Assembly: GCF_050611725.1 (NCBI RefSeq)
Contig: NZ_JBODJB010000001.1
Location: 1,488,001 to 1,552,000, forward strand
Source of the DNA: Ferruginibacter sp050611725
Lineage (GTDB): Bacteria > Bacteroidota > Bacteroidia > Chitinophagales > Chitinophagaceae
Direction: 5' to 3'
Length of the DNA stretch: 64,000 bases
Positions 8,544-17,335 of this stretch are shown one piece after another. Under the pieces are notes generated by a model that had not been told where the DNA came from, ran no database searches, and worked only from the letters and a program-made list of their open reading frames with translations. The translations under genes were made by a program, and so were the position numbers. Within the stretch, counting starts at the first letter, position 1. Every line of letters begins with the position of its first letter.

Positions 8544-9104
8544 ATGCGTCCGGTACAATATAATACTAAACTTAAAATGGTAGAAGCTCCAGAGAGCTTC
8601 ATGGGTGATGGCTTTATGGCAACTTCTTTAGAAAAAGTTGTAGGCCTTGCTCGGAAAAACTCCATCTGGCCTTTACCGTTTGCCACCAGTTGTTGCGGAA
8701 TTGAATTCATGGCAACCATGGCAAGCCATTACGATCTTGCAAGATTTGGAAGTGAACGGGTAGGGTTTTCTCCACGCCAATGCGATCTTTTGATGGTGAT
8801 GGGCACAATTTCAAAAAAAATGGGACCGGTTTTGCGTCAGGTGTATTTGCAAATGGCAGAGCCACGTTGGGTTTTATCGGTTGGTGCTTGTGCATGCAGT
8901 GGTGGTATTTTTGATACTTATTCTGTATTGCAAGGCATCGATCAGGTAATACCTGTTGATGTATACGTGCCGGGTTGCCCCCCAAGACCGGAAGCAATTT
9001 TGGATGGTTTTTTAAAGATCCAGGAATTGGTAGGTAATGAAAGTTTACGTAGAAGAAATGGCGAGAAGTATAAAGATATGTTGGCAGAATACGGAATACA
9101 ATAG
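8544..9104 (+). CDS. nuoB: NADH-quinone oxidoreductase subunit B
   Basis: 186 aa. Peripheral-arm subunit that binds the terminal [4Fe-4S] cluster N2 and hands electrons to quinone. The N2 ligands are visible: tandem C50-C51 (FATSCCGIEF), C116 (GACACSGG) and C145 (VPGCPPRPE). The sequence between them is typical for the family. The C-terminal tail (RRRNGEKYKDMLAEYGIQ) is charged. nuoC follows after a 76-bp AT-rich spacer. Confidence 0.97.
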   Translation: MRPVQYNTKLKMVEAPESFMGDGFMATSLEKVVGLARKNSIWPLPFATSCCGIEFMATMASHYDLARFGSERVGFSPRQCDLLMVMGTISKKMGPVLRQVYLQMAEPRWVLSVGACACSGGIFDTYSVLQGIDQVIPVDVYVPGCPPRPEAILDGFLKIQELVGNESLRRRNGEKYKDMLAEYGIQ

Positions 9105-9132
9105 ATTAAAAATTAAAAATTAAAAATTAAAA
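9105..9132. repeat. Four tandem ATTAAAA units between nuoB and nuoC
   Basis: Four perfect 7-bp units (ATTAAAA) start directly after the nuoB stop codon. Such a tract could vary by slippage and change the nuoB-nuoC spacing; no other function is visible. Confidence 0.75.
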
Positions 9133-9180
9133 ATTTACATTCATTAAGTTCTGTAAGTTTTTATTTTTCGAATTTATTTT

Positions 9181-9684
9181 ATGGGGTTAAGCAATGATTT
9201 TATAAAACAAAAACTAACTGAAAAGTTCGGAGATGTATTAACTGATTGGCAGGAGCCCTATGGTATGCTTACATTCACTGCTCCGAAAGATCTGAACTTA
9301 AAAATTTTACAGTTTTTGTTTGATGATGCTGAATTAAGATTTCAATTTTTAACCGATCTGCAAGCAGTGCATTATCCTGAAAGAATTGGAGAAGAATTGG
9401 CAGTAGTTTATCACTTGCATAACCTGATCGATAATGTACGTATTCGTTTCAAAGTTTTCACTTCAGTAGAAAGTCCTGATGTGTATAGTGCTACTGCATT
9501 GTATCAATCAGCAAATTTTATGGAAAGAGAAACTTACGATTTCTTCGGAGTAAATTTTGTTGGTCATCCCAATTTGATAAGAATATTGAATGTTGATGAG
9601 ATGGATTATTTCCCAATGAGGAAAGAATTTCCGTTGGAAGATCAGACGAGGATTGACAAGGATGATGAGATGTTTGGAAGATGA
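9181..9684 (+). CDS. nuoC: NADH-quinone oxidoreductase subunit C
   Basis: 167 aa. The 30-kDa peripheral-arm subunit of complex I, separate from NuoD here rather than fused as in enterobacteria. The family signature is at the C-terminus: ERETYDFFGVNFVGHPNLIRIL followed by DYFPMRKEFPLED. No cofactor is bound. A 174-bp spacer to nuoD contains GATTTGAAAATTTG-type words and one arm of the CCCCTTTAGGGG element. Confidence 0.95.
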   Translation: MGLSNDFIKQKLTEKFGDVLTDWQEPYGMLTFTAPKDLNLKILQFLFDDAELRFQFLTDLQAVHYPERIGEELAVVYHLHNLIDNVRIRFKVFTSVESPDVYSATALYQSANFMERETYDFFGVNFVGHPNLIRILNVDEMDYFPMRKEFPLEDQTRIDKDDEMFGR

Positions 9685-9823
9685 TTTGGTAATTTGGAGA
9701 TTTGAAAATTTGATGATGTGTTGAGGAGGATGAATAAAGCGATGCGGTACAAGAGAGTGACACAACGATGTTGCCATGGAAAACAAATGTTGGCAAAATA
9801 AAAACAACAAAACATAATCAATA

Positions 9824-9842
9824 CCCCTTTAGGGGATAGGGG
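9824..9842. repeat. Single arm of the CCCCTAAAGGGG-type element
   Basis: CCCCTTTAGGGGATAGGGG lies 16 bp before the nuoD ATG. It is the right arm of the two-armed element seen in full at 18733-18840 and 44550-44671; no matching left arm was found in this spacer. The rest of the 174-bp gap shows no gene. Confidence 0.7.
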
Positions 9843-9858
9843 TTAAAAATAAAAATTA

Positions 9859-11088
9859 ATGGTAGAAACAGGAGATCATATTTTATTACCTGAAGGCTCG
9901 ATAGAGAAACAAACCACCACGCTAAACCTTGGACCGACGCATCCTGCAACGCATGGCGTATTCCAGAATATTTTGGAGTTGGATGGTGAACGTATCATGA
10001 AAGCTACATCCACTGTGGGTTATATTCATAGAGCCTTTGAAAAATTAGCAGAACGCAGACCACTATATCAGATCACTCCTATTACAGACAGGTTGAATTA
10101 TTGTTCATCGCCAATTAACAATATGGGATGGCATTTAACCTGCGAAAAATTATTGGGAGTGCAAACGCCAAAACGTGTTGATTATTTACGCATCATCATC
10201 ATGGAGTTAGCTCGTATTAGCGATCACTTGATCTGTAATTCAATTGTAGGTGTGGATAGTGGTGCTTATTCAGGTTTCTTATACCTGATGCAATACCGTG
10301 AACTAATATATGAAATATATGAAGAAGTATGTGGGTCCCGTCTTACTACTAATATTGGGCGTATTGGCGGTTTTGAAAGGAATTTCACTAATACAGCGTT
10401 CGAAAAACTCGAAAAATTCTTAAAAGAATACCCAAAAACTTTAAAAGAGTTTGAAAACCTGTTTACCCGTAACCGTATTTTTATGGAACGTACCATTGGT
10501 TGCGGTCCTATCAGTGCTGAAAGAGCATTGAACTATGGTTTTACGGGTCCAAACTTACGTGCAGCTGGTGTTGATTACGATGTTCGTTTACACACACCGT
10601 ATAGTAGTTACGAAGATTTTGATTTTACTGTTCCGGTAGGTACTACGGGTGACTGTTATGATCGTTTCTTAGTGCGTAATGATGAAATGTGGCAAAGTTT
10701 GAGCATCATTAATCAGGCATATAAAAAGGTGCAGGAATTCAAAGGTGCGGAAGCAGAGATATACCATGCTGATACACCAGCTTATTATTTGCCCGAGAAA
10801 AAAGATGTGTACACAAAAATGGAAGCGTTGATCTATCACTTTAAAATTGTGATGGGTGAAACGGAAATTCCTGCAGGTGAATTATACAGTAGTGTTGAAG
10901 GTGCAAATGGTGAGTTAGGTTTTTATTTAATTAGCGATGGCGGCCGAACGCCATACAGACTGCATTTCCGCAGACCATGTTTTATTTACTATCAAGCATA
11001 TCCTGAATTGGTACAAGGTGGTATGTTGAGTGATGCTGTTATAACAATGAGTAGTTTGAACTTGATTGCGGGAGAATTAGACGCATAA
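9859..11088 (+). CDS. nuoD: NADH-quinone oxidoreductase subunit D
   Basis: 409 aa. The 49-kDa subunit that forms the quinone-binding cavity with NuoB. Visible landmarks are LNLGPTHPATHG near the N-terminus, VGYIHRAFEKLAERR, YCSSPINNMGWHL, TIGCGPISAERALNYGFTGPNLRAAGVDYD and the C-terminal SLNLIAGELDA. Related to the large subunit of [NiFe] hydrogenases but without metal ligands. nuoE follows after 20 bp. Confidence 0.97.
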   Translation: MVETGDHILLPEGSIEKQTTTLNLGPTHPATHGVFQNILELDGERIMKATSTVGYIHRAFEKLAERRPLYQITPITDRLNYCSSPINNMGWHLTCEKLLGVQTPKRVDYLRIIIMELARISDHLICNSIVGVDSGAYSGFLYLMQYRELIYEIYEEVCGSRLTTNIGRIGGFERNFTNTAFEKLEKFLKEYPKTLKEFENLFTRNRIFMERTIGCGPISAERALNYGFTGPNLRAAGVDYDVRLHTPYSSYEDFDFTVPVGTTGDCYDRFLVRNDEMWQSLSIINQAYKKVQEFKGAEAEIYHADTPAYYLPEKKDVYTKMEALIYHFKIVMGETEIPAGELYSSVEGANGELGFYLISDGGRTPYRLHFRRPCFIYYQAYPELVQGGMLSDAVITMSSLNLIAGELDA

Positions 11089-11108
11089 AAAATTTTGAAT
11101 AAAGAATT

Positions 11109-11603
11109 ATGAGTGTTGAGTTTTCAAAAGAAAAATTAAATAAAGTAGCGGAAATTATTTCCCGTTATCCTCAGGGCAAACAAAAAAGCGCTTTGTTGCC
11201 GGTATTGCACATGGCACAGGATGAATTTGGTGGTTGGTTGGATGTGCCTGTGATGGATTATGTAGCATCTTTATTAAGTATCGAACCAATTGAAGTATAT
11301 GAGGTAGCAAGCTTTTACAGTATGTATAATTTGAAACCTGTTGGCAAGTATTTATTTGAAGTGTGTCAAACAGGCCCGTGTATGCTTAATGGCAGCGACA
11401 ATATCATTGATTACATCAAACAAAAGCTAAACATAGGTGTTGGTGAAACAACTGCCGATGGAATGTTTACTTTAAAAACGGTTGAATGCCTTGGTGCCTG
11501 CGGTTATGCGCCAATGATGCAGTTGGGGAAGTTTTATAGAGAACATTTAACAAAAGAAAAAGTAGATGCGATAATTGAGGAGTGCAGAAGTAAAGCGAAT
11601 TAA
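11109..11603 (+). CDS. nuoE: NADH-quinone oxidoreductase subunit E
   Basis: 164 aa. The 24-kDa thioredoxin-fold subunit with the [2Fe-2S] cluster N1a. The four ligands are C86 and C91 (EVCQTGPCML) and C127 and C131 (VECLGACGYAP). An N-terminal helical region (1-80) packs on NuoF in known structures. A lipoprotein gene unrelated to complex I follows after about 10 bp. Confidence 0.97.
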   Translation: MSVEFSKEKLNKVAEIISRYPQGKQKSALLPVLHMAQDEFGGWLDVPVMDYVASLLSIEPIEVYEVASFYSMYNLKPVGKYLFEVCQTGPCMLNGSDNIIDYIKQKLNIGVGETTADGMFTLKTVECLGACGYAPMMQLGKFYREHLTKEKVDAIIEECRSKAN

Positions 11604-11613
11604 AAAATTAATA

Positions 11614-12207
11614 TTGATTCGAATAAATAAATATGTTGTTTTTATAATATTCTCTTTCATATTTGTTGGATGTATGCCTTTAACATCAATGCCAACTTTG
11701 AAAGGCAACGAAAATGCAGGAGAACAGAGTGGAACAGATTTTATTGAGTTGAATGATGGTAGAATTGTAATGGGTACTATTACTCAATTCAGTTTAGGTG
11801 ATGTTTTAGCAAAGAGAAGAGGGAGTGTGCTTGTTGATGGTAAAAAGTATTGGTATAAGGAAGTTGCCGCAGCCCAATATCTTAACAAGTATTACCGAAA
11901 GGATACAAAAAATGGGTTTGACGAAAGAATTGTAAAAGGTAAGATAAACGTTTACAGGTTTCTTGAAATAACAAATGAAGATGCAAAAGGGGATGTTGTA
12001 AAAAGTGTATTTGATTGGTATTTTCTTCAAAAAGGAGATAAATCGCCGGTTGTGGAATTTGAGATAAAAGTGCTTGAGCAAATGATAGCAGATCATAAAC
12101 CTGCTGTTGATGAAATGAAAAAATACAATGCACTTAGTAAACATGACAAAGCATCTAAAGGCGATCGGTATTTAAATAATGTTATTTCGATCTATAATAA
12201 TCAATAA
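11614..12207 (+). CDS. Putative lipoprotein inside the nuo operon
   Basis: About 197 aa from TTG 11614, chosen because it starts just after the nuoE stop and puts a short basic head before the hydrophobic stretch; a longer frame from TTG 11575 would overlap nuoE by 29 bp. The signal ends in IFVGC, with the acylated Cys at residue 20. The mature part contains a short FIELNDGRIVMGTI strand pattern and DGKKYWYKEVAAAQYLNKYYRK, reminiscent of small beta-sheet envelope proteins, then a helical C-terminus. I do not recognise the family. It has no obvious complex I role and sits between nuoE and nuoF. Confidence 0.65.
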   Translation: MIRINKYVVFIIFSFIFVGCMPLTSMPTLKGNENAGEQSGTDFIELNDGRIVMGTITQFSLGDVLAKRRGSVLVDGKKYWYKEVAAAQYLNKYYRKDTKNGFDERIVKGKINVYRFLEITNEDAKGDVVKSVFDWYFLQKGDKSPVVEFEIKVLEQMIADHKPAVDEMKKYNALSKHDKASKGDRYLNNVISIYNNQ

Positions 12208-12217
12208 TTGAGTGTAC

Positions 12218-12658
12218 ATGAAAATAGGGTTGTTTTATATCGCAATGATGCTTTTTACATCTACAATTTTTGCTCAGACTCCTGCTGTTGAGGCTAAGGT
12301 TTGGAAAAATGTAGAAGCTTTGAACAAGGCCATCTTTGTAAATAAAGATAGTGTGGCTTTGGCTGAGTTGGTTGCTGCTGATGTTACTTATGGTCATTCA
12401 GGGGGTAATGTAGAAGATAAAAAAACTATGATCACAAAGGCATTGGCCAATGTATCAACTTACAAAGATGTGAAGACGGAAAAAGTAAGTATCAAAGTTG
12501 TTGGAAATACAGCGGTAGTACGACATATTTTGTCTGCAACAGAAAATAAAGAAGGAAAAGAATCTTTGTTGAAATTAAATGTATTGCAAGTTTGGCAAAA
12601 ATTATACGGTAAGTGGAAGATCATTGCAAGACAAAGTGTAAAAGTTCCAACGAATTAA
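12218..12658 (+). CDS. Secreted NTF2-like (DUF4440/SnoaL-type) protein
   Basis: 146 aa from ATG 12218 (an in-frame GTG lies 6 bp upstream). The signal peptide (MKIGLFYIAMMLFTSTIFAQ) is cleaved near residue 20. The mature part fits a small NTF2-like cone fold: an N-terminal helix (VWKNVEALNKAIF), the turn DVTYGHSGGNVEDKK and long strands ending LNVLQVWQKLYGKWKIIARQ. Members often bind small ligands or are catalytically minimal; nothing identifies a substrate here. It is the second non-nuo gene between nuoE and nuoF and ends 20 bp before nuoF. Confidence 0.8.
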   Translation: MKIGLFYIAMMLFTSTIFAQTPAVEAKVWKNVEALNKAIFVNKDSVALAELVAADVTYGHSGGNVEDKKTMITKALANVSTYKDVKTEKVSIKVVGNTAVVRHILSATENKEGKESLLKLNVLQVWQKLYGKWKIIARQSVKVPTN

Positions 12659-12678
12659 AGAAATAATTATCAGGATCA

Positions 12679-14034
12679 ATGGGTAGAAAATTATTATTAG
12701 ATAAAGCAAATGTTCCGGGCATCCGCAGCTTCGAAGTATATCGTCGTGAAGGAGGCTATAGAAGCGTAGAAAAGGCATTGAAAATGTCAGAAGCCGATAT
12801 CGTTGAAGAAGTTAAGAAAAGCGGATTACGTGGTAGAGGCGGTGCAGGTTTCCCTACAGGAATGAAATGGAGTTTCATTGCAAAACCTGAAGGCGTGCCT
12901 CGTCATTTGGTGGTGAATGCAGATGAAAGCGAACCGGGTACTTTTAAGGATAGATATTTAATGGAATTCATTCCTCATATTTTGATCGAAGGAATGATCG
13001 TTTCTTCGTTTGCGCTTGGCAGTAATGTTAGCTACATTTATATCCGTGGAGAGTATGCATGGATCGTAGATATTTTAGAAGAAGCCATTGCTGAAGCAAA
13101 ACAAAATGGTTTCTTAGGTAAAAATATTTTGGGTTCTGGGTTCGATTGTGAAATATATGTACAACGTGGTGCAGGAGCTTATATCTGTGGAGAAGAAACT
13201 GCTTTGATAGAAAGTCTGGAAGGTAAAAGAGGCAATCCACGAATTAAACCGCCATTTCCTGCTGTTAAAGGTGTTTGGGAAAGACCAACTGTTGTAAATA
13301 ATGTTGAAACGATTGCAGCTGTTGTTCCGATCATCAACGAAGGGGGTGAAGAATATGCAAAGATCGGAGTTGGGAAAAGTACAGGAACAAAATTAATTTC
13401 TGCCTGCGGAAATATTAATAAACCGGGTATTTATGAAATAGATATGACCATCTCTGTTGAAGAATTTATTTTCAGCGATGAGTATTGTGGAGGTATTCCC
13501 AATGGTAAAAAATTAAAGGCTTGTATTCCCGGCGGATCATCGGTTCCTATCTTACCGGCTAATTTGTTATTGACCACAGCAAAAGGAGAGAAAAGAATGA
13601 TGAACTATGAAAGTCTTGCTGATGGTGGTTTTGCAACAGGTACGATGATGGGTAGTGGAGGCTTTATTGTAATGGATGAAGATCAATGTATTGTTCGTCA
13701 TACATTGAGTTTAGCAAGATTCTATCATCATGAAAGCTGCGGACAGTGTAGCCCTTGCCGTGAGGGTACAGGTTGGATGGAAAAAATATTGAAGAAGATC
13801 GAATACGGAAAAGGTGAAATAAAAGATATTGATCTGTTGTGGGACATTCAACGCAAAATTGAAGGCAATACAATTTGTCCTTTAGGTGATGCAGCGGCAT
13901 GGCCGGTTGCAGCAGCTATCAGGCATTTTAGAGATGAGTTTGAATGGCATGTATTGAATCCTGAAGAATCACAAAAAAGGAATTATGGGTTGGCGCATTA
14001 TGCAGATCCGATTCATATTCCAACTGCGGTTTAG
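12679..14034 (+). CDS. nuoF: NADH-quinone oxidoreductase subunit F
   Basis: 451 aa. The 51-kDa subunit that binds FMN and NADH and carries cluster N3; NADH is oxidised here. Visible are the glycine-rich NADH/FMN site (GLRGRGGAGFPTG, 49-61), NADESEPGTFKDR (80-92), GAGAYICGEETALIESLEG and the [4Fe-4S] ligands C354, C357, C360 (SCGQCSPCREG) and C400 (NTICPLGDAA). After its stop the nuo order is interrupted by the repeat-boxed GxxExxY gene. Confidence 0.97.
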   Translation: MGRKLLLDKANVPGIRSFEVYRREGGYRSVEKALKMSEADIVEEVKKSGLRGRGGAGFPTGMKWSFIAKPEGVPRHLVVNADESEPGTFKDRYLMEFIPHILIEGMIVSSFALGSNVSYIYIRGEYAWIVDILEEAIAEAKQNGFLGKNILGSGFDCEIYVQRGAGAYICGEETALIESLEGKRGNPRIKPPFPAVKGVWERPTVVNNVETIAAVVPIINEGGEEYAKIGVGKSTGTKLISACGNINKPGIYEIDMTISVEEFIFSDEYCGGIPNGKKLKACIPGGSSVPILPANLLLTTAKGEKRMMNYESLADGGFATGTMMGSGGFIVMDEDQCIVRHTLSLARFYHHESCGQCSPCREGTGWMEKILKKIEYGKGEIKDIDLLWDIQRKIEGNTICPLGDAAAWPVAAAIRHFRDEFEWHVLNPEESQKRNYGLAHYADPIHIPTAV

Positions 14035-14035
14035 T

Positions 14036-14072
14036 TTTCACGCTAAGGTCGCAAAGGAGCGAAGGCGCAAAG
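14036..14072. repeat. Left inverted repeat of the GxxExxY cassette
   Basis: A 37-bp arm starting one base after the nuoF stop codon. It matches the reverse complement of 14466-14502 at 34 of 37 positions. Core words are TTTCACGCTAAG, GAGCGAAGG and CGCAAAG. Confidence 0.85.
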
Positions 14073-14081
14073 AGAATATCT

Positions 14082-14459
14082 ATGACTGAGAATGAAATAT
14101 CAAAAATAGTTTTTGATTTGTGCATAATGATTCACAGAAAATACGGTCCGGGTTTATTTGAAAGTGTGTACGAAGAAATTTTTTGCTATGAATTGACTAA
14201 GATTGGAATAACATTTACTCGACAACAAGGAGTACCATTGGTACATGAGGAGATTAGGATGGAAATAGGTTTTAGGGCAGACATAATAATCGAAAATAAA
14301 GTTATTCTTGAATTGAAATCAGTAGAAGCTTTAGCTGATATTCATTACAAACAATTATTAACTTATTTGAAATTGACAAATATAAAATTAGGAATGTTAA
14401 TCAATTTTAATGTTCCTCTAATTAAAGATGGGATTCATAGAATCGTAAATAAATTATAA
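14082..14459 (+). CDS. GxxExxY family protein inserted in the nuo operon
   Basis: 125 aa. The family-naming motif is GLFESVYEE (residues 24-32), followed by a short beta core with GFRADIIIENKVILELKSVE, a pattern like the D-(D/E)xK core of restriction-type nucleases (D69, E79, K81). DIHYKQLLTYLKLTN and GMLINFNVPLIKDGI(H)R follow as in the family. A nuclease-like fold is inferred and the biological role of the family is not known to me. It lies between nuoF and nuoG, inside 37-bp inverted repeats, which marks it as an inserted cassette rather than a complex I gene. Confidence 0.88.
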   Translation: MTENEISKIVFDLCIMIHRKYGPGLFESVYEEIFCYELTKIGITFTRQQGVPLVHEEIRMEIGFRADIIIENKVILELKSVEALADIHYKQLLTYLKLTNIKLGMLINFNVPLIKDGIHRIVNKL

Positions 14460-14465
14460 TTTAAA

Positions 14466-14502
14466 CTTTGCGCCTTCGCTCCTCAGCGATCTTAGCGTGA
14501 AA
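14466..14502. repeat. Right inverted repeat of the GxxExxY cassette
   Basis: Mate of 14036-14072 in opposite orientation, 34 of 37 positions matching. It ends 8 bp before the nuoG ATG, so the cassette fills the whole nuoF-nuoG gap. Confidence 0.85.
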
Positions 14503-14510
14503 TAATAATT

Positions 14511-15620
14511 ATGGCAGAAGAAATAAAAACTTTTAAAGTAACTATCGATAACATCACTATAGATGTTGCGCCTGGTACATCAGTATTAAATGCTGCTCGT
14601 CAAATAGGCGGCGATGTTGCACCTCCTGCAATGTGCTATTACAGTAAGTTGCAAGGTAGTGGTGGTAAATGCCGTACTTGCTTGGTGGAGGTAGCTGCAG
14701 GGTCAACTGCCGATCCAAGACCAATGCCTAAATTGGTTCCATCATGCAGAACGAATGTGATGGATGGAATGATCGTAAAAAATATTACCAGCGAAAGAGT
14801 GATTGATGCAAGAAATGGCGTGGTTGAATTTTTATTACTGAATCATCCGCTGGATTGCCCGATCTGCGACCAGGCAGGCGAATGTCACTTGCAAGATTTA
14901 GGATATAGTCACGGTAAAGAAGGAACCCGTTACGAATTTGACAGAAGAACGTTTGAAAAAGAAGATATCGGTCCTTACATTCAATTACACATGACAAGAT
15001 GTATTCTTTGTTATCGTTGTACATATGTTGCCGATCAATTAACAGATAAACGTGTCCATGGCATTTTAGACAGAGGTGATCATGCAGAAATATCTACCTA
15101 TATTTCCAAAGCAATTGATAATGATTTCAGCGGCAACATGATCGATGTTTGCCCGGTAGGCGCATTGACAGATAAAACATTCCGTTTCAAAAACAGGGTT
15201 TGGTTTACTAAACCCGTAGATGCTCACAGAGATTGTACCAATCCTGATTGCTGCGGTAAAGCAACGTTGTGGTTACGTGGAGAAGAAGTGTTTAGAGTTA
15301 CTGCCCGTAAAGATGAATGGGGTGAAGTACAAAGCTATGATGGTAAGTCTGGTTGGATCTGTAATACCTGTCGTTTTGATACAAAGAAAACAAGCGATTG
15401 GGTAATTGAAGGACCAACAAAAGTTAATCGTCATTCAGTGATTTCTCAAGGTCATTATGTAAATACCATAAAACCTAAAGAAACAGTACAAGCGGTAATG
15501 GGAGGCAGGGCACCTAAATTATTGATGGATATACATAATGTTAGCGAAGTAAATAAGTTGGATGTTGAATTGAGCAAGATCAATGGTCCTGCTCATTCTG
15601 ATACATTTAAAAAAGATTAA
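14511..15620 (+). CDS. nuoG: NADH-quinone oxidoreductase subunit G, short form
   Basis: 369 aa, well under half of the roughly 900 aa of enterobacterial NuoG. It keeps the ferredoxin-like N-terminus with the [2Fe-2S] ligands (AMCYYSKLQGSGGKCRTC and PSCRTN), the His/Cys3 cluster motif (LLNHPLDCPICDQAGECHLQDLG) and the next [4Fe-4S] site (TRCILCYRCTYVAD with CPVGAL). A further Cys-rich part follows (DCTNPDCCGKA, WICNTCRFD). The large molybdopterin-like domain is absent; this is the short form I associate with Bacteroidota. It ends cleanly with a stop 22 bp before nuoH. Confidence 0.95.
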   Translation: MAEEIKTFKVTIDNITIDVAPGTSVLNAARQIGGDVAPPAMCYYSKLQGSGGKCRTCLVEVAAGSTADPRPMPKLVPSCRTNVMDGMIVKNITSERVIDARNGVVEFLLLNHPLDCPICDQAGECHLQDLGYSHGKEGTRYEFDRRTFEKEDIGPYIQLHMTRCILCYRCTYVADQLTDKRVHGILDRGDHAEISTYISKAIDNDFSGNMIDVCPVGALTDKTFRFKNRVWFTKPVDAHRDCTNPDCCGKATLWLRGEEVFRVTARKDEWGEVQSYDGKSGWICNTCRFDTKKTSDWVIEGPTKVNRHSVISQGHYVNTIKPKETVQAVMGGRAPKLLMDIHNVSEVNKLDVELSKINGPAHSDTFKKD

Positions 15621-15642
15621 GAGAAAATTTTAATAAAAGGAT

Positions 15643-16707
15643 ATGCTTTTAGCAATTGATTGGATTTTAATTATTGAAAAATTAGCGCTGATAGTAGTGG
15701 TGGTAATGTCATCATTAGTAATTGCTATGTATGCAACCTGGGCTGAGAGAAAAGTAGCAGCGATTATGCAAGATAGACGTGGCCCTAACAGAGCCGGACC
15801 ATTTGGTTTGTTGCAACCTGCTGCAGACGGGTTGAAATTATTTTTCAAAGAAGAGATCATTCCTAATTTTTCATCCAAATTTCTATTCATCCTTGGGCCG
15901 TGCTTGGCAATGCTAACAGCAATGATGACAGGCGCCGTTATTCCATGGGGAGATAAAGTTCATTTCTTTGGCAGAGATATTTCCTTGCAGATCACAGATG
16001 TGAATATTGGAATATTGTATGTGTTTGGTGTTGTAAGTATGGGTGTGTATGGAATTATGATCGGTAGCTGGGCAAGCAATAATAAATTTTCCCTGATGGG
16101 TGGTTTACGAGCAGCATCGCAGATCATTAGCTACGAATTGGCAATGGGAGTTGCATTGATTGCCTTACTAATGGTAACGGGTACGCTTAGCCTAAAAACA
16201 ATGGTAGGTTTTCAAATGGACGGTTACTGGAATATTTTTAAACAACCACTTGGTTTCCTCATATTTTTGATCTGTGTTTTCGCTGAATGTAATCGTACAC
16301 CATTTGATTTGCCTGAAGCCGAAAATGAATTGATCGGCGGATATCATACAGAGTATTCTTCAATGAAACTTGGCTTCTTCTTGTTTGCAGAATACATTAA
16401 TATGTTCATCAGTAGTTCGGTAATGGTGAGTTTGTTTTTCGGTGGCTATGATATTCCTTTTGTGAATGATGTTCATTTGGCTGAGCAGATAGGAACTAAC
16501 TGGACTGCCTTGTTGCATACATTCTGCTTCCTTGGTAAAGCAGTATGTTTCCTATTCTTATTCATGTGGGTAAGATGGACGATCCCGAGATTTCGTTACG
16601 ATCAATTAATGAATTTAGGTTGGAAAATATTATTGCCTTTGGCATTGGTAAATATGTTGGTAACGGGTGCTCTTGTATTGTTACAACAAAACAACTGGCA
16701 TTTTTAA
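15643..16707 (+). CDS. nuoH: NADH-quinone oxidoreductase subunit H
   Basis: 354 aa, about eight transmembrane helices. The membrane subunit at the junction with the peripheral arm; it forms part of the quinone chamber and the first proton path. Signature stretches are ERKVAAIMQDRRGPNRAGPFGLLQP, ADGLKLFFKEEI, ECNRTPFDLPEAENELIGGYHTEYSSMKLGFF and the C-terminal RWTIPRFRYDQLMNLGWKILLP. Confidence 0.97.
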   Translation: MLLAIDWILIIEKLALIVVVVMSSLVIAMYATWAERKVAAIMQDRRGPNRAGPFGLLQPAADGLKLFFKEEIIPNFSSKFLFILGPCLAMLTAMMTGAVIPWGDKVHFFGRDISLQITDVNIGILYVFGVVSMGVYGIMIGSWASNNKFSLMGGLRAASQIISYELAMGVALIALLMVTGTLSLKTMVGFQMDGYWNIFKQPLGFLIFLICVFAECNRTPFDLPEAENELIGGYHTEYSSMKLGFFLFAEYINMFISSSVMVSLFFGGYDIPFVNDVHLAEQIGTNWTALLHTFCFLGKAVCFLFLFMWVRWTIPRFRYDQLMNLGWKILLPLALVNMLVTGALVLLQQNNWHF

Positions 16708-16756
16708 ACAATAAAAGATATTTGCGCAACTTTAGTGTTGCTCTAATAAAAAATAT

Positions 16757-17302
16757 ATGCAAGCATTAACGAATAAAGTAAAGCAGGTTAATCGAAAGCC
16801 GATGAGTTTCATGGAGCGACTTTATCTGCCTGCTATTTTTAAAGGAATGGCCATTACTTTTGGTCATATGTTTAAAAAGAGGCCAACGGTTAACTATCCT
16901 GAAAAAACAAGACCCTTTAGTCCTGTATTCAGAGGATTACATATTTTGAACAGAGACGAAGAAGGAAGAGAAAATTGTACTGCTTGTGGATTGTGTGCAG
17001 TAGCCTGTCCGGCAGAAGCCATTACTATGGAAGCTGCAGAAAGAAAAGTTGGGGAAGAAAATTTATACAGAGAAGAAAAGTATGCAGCGAAGTATGAGAT
17101 CAATATGCTGCGTTGTATATTCTGTGGTTTGTGTGAAGAGGCTTGTCCGAAAGATGCTATCTATTTAAGTGAAACTTTTGCTCCGGCAAATTACCAGCGT
17201 AAAGGTTTTATTTATGGGAAGGAAGATCTTTTGATACCCCATCCCATCACAGAAAAAGAAGCGTACGAGAAAGCAAAAGGTGGTAGAGTGAGTGTGCGGT
17301 AA
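16757..17302 (+). CDS. nuoI: NADH-quinone oxidoreductase subunit I
   Basis: 181 aa. Ferredoxin-type subunit with clusters N6a and N6b that pass electrons to N2. The two CxxCxxCxxxCP motifs are at C74, C77, C80, C84 (CTACGLCAVACP) and C120, C123, C126, C130 (CIFCGLCEEACP). The N-terminal segment with LYLPAIFKGMAITFGHMF is an amphipathic membrane-surface helix. A TATTTGCG-like sequence precedes it but is too far from consensus to call. Confidence 0.97.
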   Translation: MQALTNKVKQVNRKPMSFMERLYLPAIFKGMAITFGHMFKKRPTVNYPEKTRPFSPVFRGLHILNRDEEGRENCTACGLCAVACPAEAITMEAAERKVGEENLYREEKYAAKYEINMLRCIFCGLCEEACPKDAIYLSETFAPANYQRKGFIYGKEDLLIPHPITEKEAYEKAKGGRVSVR

Positions 17303-17335
17303 TTCATATTCATAATTTATAATTCATAGTTTATA

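Noticed and set aside
9774..9818. Short ATG-initiated frame of about 13 codons in the nuoC-nuoD gap
   Set aside because: Too short and of low complexity; no conserved features and no ribosome-site evidence.
14036..14502. CRISPR or toxin-antitoxin reading of the repeat-boxed gene
   Set aside because: Only one pair of inverted arms, no direct repeats with spacers, and a single gene without a partner.
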